From an uncultured Eubacterium sp. (GTDB lineage Bacteria > Bacillota > Clostridia > Peptostreptococcales > Anaerovoracaceae), in NCBI GenBank assembly GCA_937894585.1, contig CALBGO010000080.1, forward strand, positions 1 to 15,287: a stretch of DNA of 15,287 nucleotides, read 5' to 3'. Below, in pieces: positions 1 through 6,894 of the stretch. The notes below the pieces were generated by a model. It made no database searches. It saw only the letters and a list, made by a program, of their open reading frames with translations, and had not been told where the DNA came from. Each line of letters opens with the position of its first letter. Position 1 is the stretch's first letter. The position numbers and the translations under genes are program-made.

Positions 1-498
1 CGGATACTGATGTTTGTGGTATTTCCAGCCATACGATCAACCCCTTTCTGCTGGTAATTATAGTATATGCTATTTGCACGAGGAAAACAATACTTTGCAC
101 GAACATTTAACGACAAATTCATTCGGGGAGGTTACATGCGTTATGAAAGAAACCACTTTGCCTGTCACGATTTACCTGAATATCCGCTTTTTTCTGCCTG
201 GTCACCTTGATGGCACTGTTTTGAAAGGAGCTGCTGTGATTTTCGCGAGAAGTAGGGAGCGGGAAGATTTGTCTGAAATGCTTTGCTGCGCAACGTTAAA
301 CTGCAGTCATTTTCTTGTTTGCAACGATATGTGCTGTTTTTCTGTTTTGTTGCTTTTCTTTTTTTATTATATTGCAGGCAGTACAAAATAGCATGTATAG
401 ATTTGTAAAATCTGATATAAAAGCCTTAGACGGCTTAAACAAAGGCTTTCTGAGAAAAGTTGAAAAAAGAATGTATCAGACTACCGTAAAAGGAAACA
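1..498. other. Poorly coding left-edge region, no confident gene
   Basis: About 500 bases lie before the first gene I accept. The longest open frame runs across positions 14-391. It has no good ribosome site at its first ATG and ends in a T-rich, Phe/Leu/Cys-rich stretch that looks like translated non-coding DNA. A short ORF with a ribosome-site-like GGGGAGG is listed separately at 136-210. No tRNA, terminator or clear promoter was recognised. The region may be the decayed remains of a gene or the downstream flank of something outside the window. Which of these is right cannot be settled here. Confidence 0.4.
136..210 (+). other. Doubtful 24-codon ORF, readable past an in-frame TGA
   Basis: GGGGAGG at 125-131 lies four bases before an ATG at 136. 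The frame encodes 24 residues and stops at TGA (208-210). If the TGA is ignored it continues for 14 more codons, rich in Cys (the sequence HCFERSCCDF), to a TAG at 253-255. The ribosome site is closer to the ATG than ideal and I recognise no family. It may be chance, a leader peptide, or a decayed small gene. There is no support for selenocysteine insertion. Confidence 0.12.
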
Positions 499-528
499 TT
501 GCAAATAAGATTTGCTCCGTGTTATACT
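499..528 (+). promoter_or_regulatory. Predicted sigma-A promoter of the HipA-like gene
   Basis: TTGCAA (499-504) and TATACT (523-528) are separated by 18 bases. Transcription would start near 535, about 19 bases before the GGAGG ribosome site of the kinase gene. This placement supports the downstream start codon at 564 rather than the longer open frame that begins upstream. Confidence 0.5.
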
Positions 529-563
529 ATAACAAAGAAAATGGGAATTGGAAGGAGGAAATG

Positions 564-1658
564 ATGCAGACACTGAACGGAAACCTGATGGCAGGTAATC
601 TACTGATTGCAACTGTTGAAAATGGTACAATTACGGCTTGCGACAAAAAATTTCTTCCGCTGCAGCTTTGCAGAACAGCGAATGTGGAAAGTTGGTTAGC
701 TGATCGGGCAATTGACAGGCACAGACCAAATTCACGCCTGCTGAAAAAAATATTACGGTTAAGAACCGCAGAGGATATGGAAGTTGCATTGGAAGTAAAC
801 GGTGCAACCTTAACAGACAATTATTGGTTTTGTCCTCTTGGAAGTGACAAAACATATGATGATGTGAAATTTTTATATAATTACTTTGACACAGTTGCAC
901 TTGCAGGCGATCCTGACGGTTTTTCGCAGAAGCCTTCCAAAACGCCGGAACTTACCAATATCGGCAGCTACGAAAAGTGTTGGAAAGTAGTGGACGGCAA
1001 ATGGTGGTTATACAAAGCGGGTTCTGATGCAGAGTATTTTTCAGAGTTGTTCATTTGCCGTCTGGGTATTAAAATGAATTTTGATACCGCCCGGTATGAG
1101 ATGGATCAAGGCTATATTAAAACCGCAGATTTTACAGAGGGCAGAGTTAATTTTGAGACAATGAGCGGTATTACAGGCGATGATGATGATTATGAGGTAT
1201 GTTTTAATGCATTATTGAAAATATCGCAGGATATCGCAAAGCAATATCTTAAGTTAATTTGGATTGATACACTGTGCTATAATATGGACCGGCATACAAA
1301 GAATTTCGGTATCCTGCGAAGCAGGCAAACCGGTGAAATCCTTTCCCTTGCTCCGAATTATGATAATAACATTGCTCTCATTTCAAGAGGTTATGTAAAA
1401 GATGTAAGCAGGCAAAAGGATGGGATTATACGCTTTTTCAATGATTTTGTATCCGAAAACGAAACTGTGGCGGCAGAGTATCGCAAAATGCTTGAAAACG
1501 GCGAAATCCCGCTTTTATGTGAAACGGACATCGCAGAAGTGCTGTGTGAAATTACAGCAGATTTCACAAAAATTGCAGAAGACAGTAAAGATTATCTGAA
1601 TGCATTTATTCTCAACGGGCAGAAAATAATGTGCGAAATAATTGAAGAAAACAGCTGA
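564..1658 (+). CDS. HipA-like (HipA/CtkA-type) protein kinase, orphan
   Basis: The frame is open from 315, but the first 80 or so codons encode a hydrophobic, low-quality stretch. GGAGG at 554-558 is well placed for ATG 564 (ATG 561 is the alternative) and a promoter lies just upstream, so I take a protein of about 364 residues. From that start it shows the HipA-family kinase core: a probable ATP-binding Lys151 followed by Glu161, the catalytic loop NMDRHTKN (Asp242, Asn247) and a metal-binding Asp267 in PNYDNNIAL. E. coli HipA has the same DRH..N arrangement. HipA-family kinases phosphorylate protein targets, glutamyl-tRNA synthetase in E. coli, and are normally neutralised by a DNA-binding HipB partner. 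No HTH protein is encoded next to this gene, so a toxin-antitoxin role is unproven; the target is unknown. The kinase-family call is fairly safe. Confidence 0.78.
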   Translation: MQTLNGNLMAGNLLIATVENGTITACDKKFLPLQLCRTANVESWLADRAIDRHRPNSRLLKKILRLRTAEDMEVALEVNGATLTDNYWFCPLGSDKTYDDVKFLYNYFDTVALAGDPDGFSQKPSKTPELTNIGSYEKCWKVVDGKWWLYKAGSDAEYFSELFICRLGIKMNFDTARYEMDQGYIKTADFTEGRVNFETMSGITGDDDDYEVCFNALLKISQDIAKQYLKLIWIDTLCYNMDRHTKNFGILRSRQTGEILSLAPNYDNNIALISRGYVKDVSRQKDGIIRFFNDFVSENETVAAEYRKMLENGEIPLLCETDIAEVLCEITADFTKIAEDSKDYLNAFILNGQKIMCEIIEENS

Positions 1659-1698
1659 TGAAATTCAAATAAGGATGTAAGAGTTCGCAGTGGAAATG

Positions 1699-1735
1699 CA
1701 GGTTCTGAAGAGAAATTCTTTAGAACCTGTTTTTA
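1699..1735 (+). terminator. Intrinsic terminator after the HipA-like gene
   Basis: A stem of about 13 pairs (1699-1711 with 1717-1729, one G-T pair) closes a five-base loop and is followed at once by a run of five T. It sits about 40 bases after the kinase stop codon and separates that gene from metY. Confidence 0.85.
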
Positions 1736-1789
1736 ACTGTTTACCCGGATTTTATGCAATCGGCCGTTCTTACTTAAGCTGAACCTGCT

Positions 1790-1818
1790 TGATTTTCTGT
1801 ATAAATTGATATAAAATA
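1790..1818 (+). promoter_or_regulatory. Predicted sigma-A promoter of metY
   Basis: TTGATT (1790-1795) and TAAAAT (1813-1818) are 17 bases apart in AT-rich DNA. Transcription would begin near 1825, leaving a leader of about 30 bases. That is too short for an S-box or T-box, so the usual methionine-responsive RNA switches seem absent. Confidence 0.5.
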
Positions 1819-1853
1819 TCAAATAAGTATTTTTATAAAGAGGAAGTGAAATT

Positions 1854-3137
1854 ATGTCAGATTATAAATTCAATACAAGCTGTATTCATGCGGGATATAA
1901 GGCAGAGAGCGGTCAGCCTCAGGTGCTGCCGATCGTGCAGAATACAACTTACAGATATTATAATGCGGAGGATGTAGCAAAGCTTTTCGATTTGGAAAGC
2001 GCAGATTTTATGTACTCCAGACTCGGAAGTCCGACAGTCAACGCGCTGGAAGAAAAAATGGCGGCGCTGGAGGGCGGTACCGCAGGTATTGCAACCAGTG
2101 CGGGACAGGCTGCCAACCTGATTACCATGCTGAATATCTGCGAAGCGGGAGATCATATCATCGCCTGCGGAAATATCTACGGAGGAACTTTCAATCTATT
2201 CGGCGTTACCTTAAAAAAGATGGGAATTGAAACTACTTTCATTGACTACAATCTGTCTGCCGAAGAAATCATTGCGCTTGCGAAACCCAACACTAAGGCG
2301 ATTTTCGGAGAATCTCTGGGGAATCCGGCGCTTACTGTTTTAGATATCGAAAAATTCGCAGAAGCGGCAAAAACAATCGGTGTACCTCTGGTCATCGACA
2401 ATACTTTAGCGTCTCCTTACCTGTGCCGGCCGCTGAAACACGGAGCAAATATTGTCACTCACTCCACTACCAAGTGGGCGGACGGTCACGCAACCAGTGT
2501 AGGCGGTATGGTTATCGAAGGCGGTAATTTTGACTGGAATAAATATGCAGATAAATATCCGGGTATGGTAGAGCCTGATGAAAGTTACCATGGTCTGAAA
2601 TACTATGAAAAATTCGGAAATCAGGCATTCTGTGTCAAGCTGAGAGCGCAGATGTTAAGAGACCTTGGCTGCACTATGTCTCCGATGAATGCATTCCTGA
2701 CCTTCCAGGGTCTTGATACACTGCATCTCAGAATGGAACGGCACAGTGAAAATGCTCTGGCATTAGCTGAATTCCTGCAGAAGCACCCGATGGTAGACTG
2801 GGTGAAATATCCGGGACTTCCGGGAGACGATGACTACGAAAGAGCGCAGAAGTATCTGCCGAAAGGCGCCAGCGGTGTTCTTGCCTTCGGTGCAAAGGGC
2901 GGAAAAGCCGGCGGTGAAGAATTCTTAAAGAATCTGAAGCTTGCCAGCATTGTCGTACATGTCGGCGATATCAGAACCAGCGTGCTGCACCCGGCTTCCA
3001 CCACACACAGACAGCTCAGTGAAGAAGCGCAGCTTGCCGGAGGCATTAAACCGGAACTGATTCGCGTATCTGTAGGCTGTGAGGATATTGAAGATATTAT
3101 TGCAGACTTTGATCAGGCGCTGAATGCGCTGAAATAG
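1854..3137 (+). CDS. metY: O-acetylhomoserine sulfhydrylase (aminocarboxypropyltransferase)
   Basis: This PLP enzyme of the Cys/Met-metabolism (gamma-family) group makes homocysteine from O-acetylhomoserine and sulfide in the cytoplasm, bypassing cystathionine. The 427-residue length is normal for MetY and longer than typical cystathionine gamma-synthase or lyase (about 380-400). Visible motifs are the N-terminal NTSCIHAGY, Tyr54 and Arg56 in FMYSRLGSPT (cofactor phosphate binding), the aspartate region LVIDNTLASPY, and the PLP-binding Lys207 in HSTTKWADGHAT. AGAGG at 1839-1843 supports the ATG at 1854. It stands alone with its own promoter after the kinase terminator; no other methionine gene is in the window. 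I saw no clear terminator after it. Closely related methionine gamma-lyases and cystathionine enzymes share the fold, but length and motif wording favour MetY. Confidence 0.88.
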   Translation: MSDYKFNTSCIHAGYKAESGQPQVLPIVQNTTYRYYNAEDVAKLFDLESADFMYSRLGSPTVNALEEKMAALEGGTAGIATSAGQAANLITMLNICEAGDHIIACGNIYGGTFNLFGVTLKKMGIETTFIDYNLSAEEIIALAKPNTKAIFGESLGNPALTVLDIEKFAEAAKTIGVPLVIDNTLASPYLCRPLKHGANIVTHSTTKWADGHATSVGGMVIEGGNFDWNKYADKYPGMVEPDESYHGLKYYEKFGNQAFCVKLRAQMLRDLGCTMSPMNAFLTFQGLDTLHLRMERHSENALALAEFLQKHPMVDWVKYPGLPGDDDYERAQKYLPKGASGVLAFGAKGGKAGGEEFLKNLKLASIVVHVGDIRTSVLHPASTTHRQLSEEAQLAGGIKPELIRVSVGCEDIEDIIADFDQALNALK

Positions 3138-3206
3138 TTATCTGCTTGGTATGTCAGTTCGGTATGCTTAAACGGATCGGTGCTGTTTTCCGTGTGACAG
3201 GCGCAA

Positions 3207-3288
3207 GACCTGCAGCATATGGGGTACAGTATTGACTGCGTTCAGACAGCGGTTTGCCGGATTCTTTGCTTAGGACCTGCAAGCATAT
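3207..3288 (+). repeat. Short imperfect direct repeat
   Basis: GACCTGCA-GCATAT at 3207-3220 recurs with one inserted A at 3274-3288, a spacing of 67 bases. It lies in the 215-base gap between metY and the next gene, where I see no good promoter. The two copies may be binding sites for a regulator or simply chance. Confidence 0.3.
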
Positions 3289-3352
3289 ACGGCGCGGTAT
3301 ACCGAAGGATAAAAACGGATAAAGATGACCTTTTGATTACGGAGGTAGGAAG

Positions 3353-3814
3353 GTGGATTATAAACAGGCACTCAGGGAGCAGATGGAGCAGTATTACCAG
3401 ATTACCGCAAGGTACAGAAGCGCGACAGTGGACGCTATGAAAGATGCCCGCAGGCCGGGACTGTTAAAAAAGCGGGATTACAGCGGACATATCGCCCGTT
3501 TTGCACAGCTGAAAGAAGATATCCGAACACTTTCTTATAAAGATATTCAGGTTCCCGAGGAAGATGCGGAAGGACAGAACTTTTTGAAGCTTTTTGACCG
3601 AAGCGTAATTTCCTTCCTGCTTTTATGCGACGAGAATATACACTTTTACGAGATGACTGACAGAAAGCAGTACCGAAACAGCGGAATTACCGTTAAAGAT
3701 TATGCGGAGGAAACCGCTAAACTGCAGCAGATTCTCGGACGGGCCGTAGAGGAGACAGGATATTTAGAGCAAGCCTATAAAGAGTATTTTGCTGCTGAGC
3801 CGGCCGACAATTAA
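3353..3814 (+). CDS. Hypothetical protein, 153 residues, predicted soluble
   Basis: The start is GTG at 3353, set by a good GGAGG ribosome site at 3341-3345 with seven bases of spacing. The protein is charged and appears mostly helical, with no signal peptide, membrane segment or Cys pair. Its N-terminal third is basic (KDARRPGLLKKRDY) and its C-terminal third acidic. I do not recognise the family. Its last 51 bases overlap the 3' end of the FeoB-like gene on the other strand, and an intrinsic terminator follows 12 bases after its stop. Having a start signal, a sustained open frame and a terminator makes it a likely real gene. Function is unknown. Confidence 0.72.
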   Translation: MDYKQALREQMEQYYQITARYRSATVDAMKDARRPGLLKKRDYSGHIARFAQLKEDIRTLSYKDIQVPEEDAEGQNFLKLFDRSVISFLLLCDENIHFYEMTDRKQYRNSGITVKDYAEETAKLQQILGRAVEETGYLEQAYKEYFAAEPADN

Positions 3815-4693
3815 AGAAATGATAAGACTCCCCATCAGGACCGCAGCGGTCACGGGGAGTTTTTGCTGTTTCGCAAAGATAACTGCGGAATTAAAACAGG
3901 GCGCGGAAAACAGCATCATCAGAACCAGAACTGTTAGCTGAACCGCATCGAATATACCTTGCTCCGCAGCTGACAGCAGCGCCGCCGCAGCAAAATCTCT
4001 TTTCAGCATTCCCAAAAATAGAATTTCAGCAGCTTCATCGGGAAGACATGTGAACCTTTCCAGAAGCGGTGAAGCCAAAGGAAGCAGAATATCAAAGAAT
4101 CCGAAAAAACCCGCAAGGCTGATGAGGATACTTCCCAGCAAAAAAGGAGGCGCCGTTTTGCAGACTGAACGGAAGGCATTTGAAAAAGCCTTGACGAAAT
4201 TTCGGGAGAGAGGTTCTTTTTCACGGGCAGCAGGGGGCATGGACATAGCGGGGGAAAGAGGACAGAACAGGCTTACTGCGCCATACAGAATCAGGCAGAA
4301 GAACAGAAACAGCAAGAAAAATACGGCGAATACCCGAAAAGTTACTAAGGAAGCAAAGGCAGCGATAATAGTCAGCTTTGCGGAACAGGGAATCAGGAAG
4401 ATGAGAAGAAGGCTGATGTGACGCCGGCTTTTTTGATCGGGAAGATTTTCGGCAGCAGCCAGAGCCAAGGTGGTGCAGCCCAGTCCCATAAAGCCGTAGA
4501 AAAACCTGCAGACACGGGGAGAAGGATTCTGCAGTACGGGAAAACGGGTCAGAACCTGTCCCGAAAGTTCAAGAAAAACCATAACCGGAAACAGTATGCC
4601 GAAGAGGTAACGGGGCGCAGTGGTGAGAATACCGAATTCACCGAAGCAAACCCATTGAAAAAGAGAAATGATATATTGAGAGATATTGTTCAT
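3764..4693 (-). CDS. FeoB-like membrane permease lacking the GTPase domain
   Basis: A 309-residue, strongly hydrophobic protein with about eight predicted membrane segments. It carries the paired 'gate' motifs of the FeoB ferrous-iron transporter membrane domain: GFMGLGCTTLALAA (67-80) then IPCSAKL (101-107), the charged turn GMLKRDFAAA (228-237), and SAPCFNSAVIFAKQ (263-276). Firmicute FeoB proteins read similarly in the same order (GFGCDT..., IPCSAQL, GF..KE, IPC). Full FeoB is 650-800 residues with an N-terminal G domain; none is present, and no FeoA gene is nearby. Databases may label such proteins 'nucleoside recognition' domain. The solute is unknown, with metal ions only one possibility. 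Cys73, Cys103 and Cys266 are candidate pore residues. The ATG at 4693 has only a distant AAAGGA (14 bases), so the exact start is less sure. The 3' end overlaps the convergent gene by 51 bases. Confidence 0.75.
   Translation of the reverse strand: MNNISQYIISLFQWVCFGEFGILTTAPRYLFGILFPVMVFLELSGQVLTRFPVLQNPSPRVCRFFYGFMGLGCTTLALAAAENLPDQKSRRHISLLLIFLIPCSAKLTIIAAFASLVTFRVFAVFFLLFLFFCLILYGAVSLFCPLSPAMSMPPAAREKEPLSRNFVKAFSNAFRSVCKTAPPFLLGSILISLAGFFGFFDILLPLASPLLERFTCLPDEAAEILFLGMLKRDFAAAALLSAAEQGIFDAVQLTVLVLMMLFSAPCFNSAVIFAKQQKLPVTAAVLMGSLIISLIVGRLSSKILFIGLL
3827..3864 (+). terminator. Terminator inside the antisense FeoB-like gene
   Basis: ACTCCCC (3827-3833) pairs with GGGGAGT (3854-3860), enclosing a second hairpin GACCG/CGGTC, and runs into five T. 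It ends transcription of the 153-residue protein gene. The same bases encode the C-terminal region of the FeoB-like protein on the minus strand. No T-run follows on that strand, so it should work in the forward direction only. Confidence 0.85.
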
Positions 4694-4719
4694 TTGTGCT
4701 TTTTAATCCTTTCGAAAAA

Positions 4720-4728
4720 TGGTATACT
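4720..4728 (+). promoter_or_regulatory. Extended -10 promoter of the rmuC-pdp operon
   Basis: TGGTATACT matches an extended -10 element; no good -35 is seen at the right distance. Transcription would begin near 4735, about 43 bases before the rmuC start. Confidence 0.45.
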
Positions 4729-4750
4729 ATATGTATATGTCCATTTTCAA
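4721..4750 (-). promoter_or_regulatory. Possible divergent promoter of the FeoB-like gene
   Basis: Read on the minus strand, TTGAAA (4750-4745) and TATACC (4726-4721) are 18 bases apart. Its -10 shares bases with the forward extended -10, so the two promoters would compete. It would leave only about 20 bases of leader before the ATG at 4693. Confidence 0.3.
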
Positions 4751-4777
4751 GTTAAATGAAAGAAAGAGGGAAAAGGA

Positions 4778-6070
4778 TTGAACATCATATATATTGCAGG
4801 ATTTGTGGTTTTGGCAGTTTTTCTGATCGTAATGATCGTCAAAATCTCCGCGTTAAAAAATACTATAGAGAAAATCAGCCGCGATTCTGCCGGCGCTGCT
4901 TCCTCGGCGGCGGCTGCTGCAGGCGAAACCTCTGAAATACGAAAAGAGGTGAAGGATTCCCGTGTGGAAACCATTCAGTACATAAACAGCGCTTTCGGAA
5001 GTTTCGGCGATATGGTGGCGGGCAACCAGAAAGAAGCGATGCAGATGCAGGACAGAAGACTTGCGGAACTCAGTGCCAGATTTGCTCATATGTCTTTGGA
5101 AAACGAACAGAAACTGGAAAACATCAGAACCACCGTTTCGGGAAAAATCGGAGAGCTGACAGCGGATAACAACAAGCAGCTGACTCTGATGCGTCAGACT
5201 GTTGATGAGAAACTGCAGAAGACCTTGGAAGACAGAATAGGTCAGTCTTTTCAACTGGTAAGTCAGCGTCTTGAGCAGGTATACAAAGGACTGGGCGAGA
5301 TGCAGACTCTCGCATCGGGTGTAGGCGATTTGAAAAAGGTTTTATCCAATGTAAAAACCAGAGGAATTTTGGGCGAAATCCAGCTGGGTGCAATTTTAGA
5401 ACAGATTTTGTCACCTGAGCAGTACGAGGAAAATGTGACGACTAAGAGCAGCGGAAATGAACGGGTGGAATATGCGGTGAAGCTGCCCGGCGAAGATGAC
5501 AGGGTTGTGTATCTGCCTATTGACGCCAAATTCCCCGGCGATGCCTATGCAAAGCTGACAGAGGCTTATGATACAGGGGATGCTGCTGCTGTTGAAGCTG
5601 CCGGGAAAAACTTGGAACGCGTTATCAAATCCGAAGCCAAAGATATTCGAGACAAATACATCGAACCGCCGAACACAACGGATTTCGGTATTATGTTTCT
5701 GCCTTTCGAGGGGCTTTACGCAGAAGTTGTGCGCAGAGGGCTGGTAGAGGTGCTGCAGCGGGACTATAAAGTTAATATTGCGGGGCCTACCACGATGGCG
5801 GCTCTGCTTAACAGTCTGCAGATGGGTTTTAAGACCCTGGCGATTCAGAAGCATTCCAGTGAAGTCTGGGACATTTTAGGCGCTGTAAAAAATGAGTTCG
5901 GAAAATTTGAAAGCGCGCTCACCGCAGCACAGAAAAAAATCAGTCAGGCGGGAGATGACCTGGATAAACTGGTAGGAACCCGATCCAGAATGATTCGAAG
6001 CAAGCTGAAGAAGGTTACGACATTAAGCGATGCCGAAACAGCGATTTTACTTGAACCGGAGGAGAAATAA
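4778..6070 (+). CDS. rmuC: RmuC-family DNA recombination protein
   Basis: A 430-residue protein with the standard RmuC layout: one N-terminal membrane segment (about 3-21), a short Ala-rich linker, a long predicted coiled coil (about 50-175), then the RmuC domain from about 185 to 400. Family signatures are NVKTRGILGEIQL (191-203), LPIDAKFPG (246-254) and FGIMFLPFEGLYAEV. The Asp-x-Lys element in IDAKFP fits the proposed PD-(D/E)XK nuclease-like core. In E. coli, RmuC limits inversions between short inverted repeats; its biochemical activity is not settled. The start is TTG at 4778, with AGAGGG at 4765-4769. It is first in the operon and ends three bases before the phosphoesterase start, so the two are probably translated together. 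Confidence 0.9.
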   Translation: MNIIYIAGFVVLAVFLIVMIVKISALKNTIEKISRDSAGAASSAAAAAGETSEIRKEVKDSRVETIQYINSAFGSFGDMVAGNQKEAMQMQDRRLAELSARFAHMSLENEQKLENIRTTVSGKIGELTADNNKQLTLMRQTVDEKLQKTLEDRIGQSFQLVSQRLEQVYKGLGEMQTLASGVGDLKKVLSNVKTRGILGEIQLGAILEQILSPEQYEENVTTKSSGNERVEYAVKLPGEDDRVVYLPIDAKFPGDAYAKLTEAYDTGDAAAVEAAGKNLERVIKSEAKDIRDKYIEPPNTTDFGIMFLPFEGLYAEVVRRGLVEVLQRDYKVNIAGPTTMAALLNSLQMGFKTLAIQKHSSEVWDILGAVKNEFGKFESALTAAQKKISQAGDDLDKLVGTRSRMIRSKLKKVTTLSDAETAILLEPEEK

Positions 6071-6073
6071 GAT

Positions 6074-6868
6074 TTGAATATATATGCAATCGGTGATTTA
6101 CATCTGTCTTTCGATCCCCGAATTGAAAAACCGATGGATATTTTCGGCGCCAACTGGGAGCGGCATGATGAAAAAGTGAAAGAAAGCTGGTGCAGGCAGG
6201 TGTCGTCTGATGATATTGTAGTGCTGCCGGGAGACATTTCCTGGGGGCTTCGTCAGGATGAGGCCATGGCAGATTTGGAGTGGATTCACAATCTTCCCGG
6301 AAAAAAGGTAATCACGAAGGGCAACCATGATTTGTGGTGGACTACGATTACCAGGCTGAACCGTCTTTTCGACGATATTACTTTTTTACAAAATAAGTGT
6401 TATATGGCGGGAAATATTGCAGTCTGCGGAAGCAGGGGCTGGATTTGTCCGGGAACGGAAGGCTTTGACAGCCATGACCGCAAAATCTATGAGCGGGAGC
6501 TTCTGCGGCTTTCTCTTTCACTGGAAGATGCAAAGAGCCGGGGTGCCGAGACTATAATTGCGGCGCTTCATTATCCGCCGACCAACGACAAAATGCAGGG
6601 GTCCGGCTTTACGAAGATGCTGGAGGAATACGGCGTAAAAACCTGTGTATACGGACATCTTCACGGAAAAGAAGCTTTTAAAAACGGTATCAGGGGAACT
6701 CTTAACGGCGTGGAATACAAGCTGGTATCCCTGGATTATCTGGACGGCAGACCGAAGCTGATTTTTAGAGATGAAAATACAGAAAAGGAGGCGCAGCAAA
6801 GCGGGGGAGAAACGCAGGCTGCCGTAAACGGCAAAGTCGAGACAGAGGGTATGAAAACAGAGTTTTAG
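6074..6868 (+). CDS. Metallophosphoesterase (calcineurin-like)
   Basis: A cytoplasmic 264-residue phosphoesterase with all metal-binding blocks: GDLHLS (Asp8, His10), GDISWG (Asp54), GNHD (Asn84, His85), HYPP (His166) and YGHLHG (His195, His197). The catalytic domain ends around residue 235. The last ~30 residues are hydrophilic and rich in Glu, Gln and Gly, probably disordered. The TTG start at 6074 is fixed by GGAGGAG at 6058-6064, which lies inside the end of rmuC. The family includes phosphodiesterases and protein or nucleotide phosphatases, and the substrate cannot be read from sequence. Its place before two nucleoside-catabolism genes makes a nucleotide substrate plausible but unproven. 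Confidence 0.88.
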   Translation: MNIYAIGDLHLSFDPRIEKPMDIFGANWERHDEKVKESWCRQVSSDDIVVLPGDISWGLRQDEAMADLEWIHNLPGKKVITKGNHDLWWTTITRLNRLFDDITFLQNKCYMAGNIAVCGSRGWICPGTEGFDSHDRKIYERELLRLSLSLEDAKSRGAETIIAALHYPPTNDKMQGSGFTKMLEEYGVKTCVYGHLHGKEAFKNGIRGTLNGVEYKLVSLDYLDGRPKLIFRDENTEKEAQQSGGETQAAVNGKVETEGMKTEF

Positions 6869-6894
6869 AATTTAGAAAAAGGCAGGTATAGAAG

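Noticed and set aside
208..210. Selenocysteine codon
   Set aside because: No selenocysteine-insertion hairpin was seen after the TGA and there are no homologues to support it.
14..391. 125-codon forward ORF at the left edge
   Set aside because: No ribosome site, no recognisable family, and a Phe/Leu/Cys-rich tail that looks like translated T-rich DNA. A decayed gene is not excluded.
1736..1853. S-box or T-box riboswitch before metY
   Set aside because: The leader after the predicted promoter is only about 30 bases, too short for either.
3219..3440. 73-codon forward ORF
   Set aside because: No ribosome site, and it overlaps the better-supported 153-residue gene in another frame.
4050..4759. 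Two forward ORFs (123 and 113 codons)
   Set aside because: Antisense to the FeoB-like gene; Lys/Arg-rich because they mirror hydrophobic codons.
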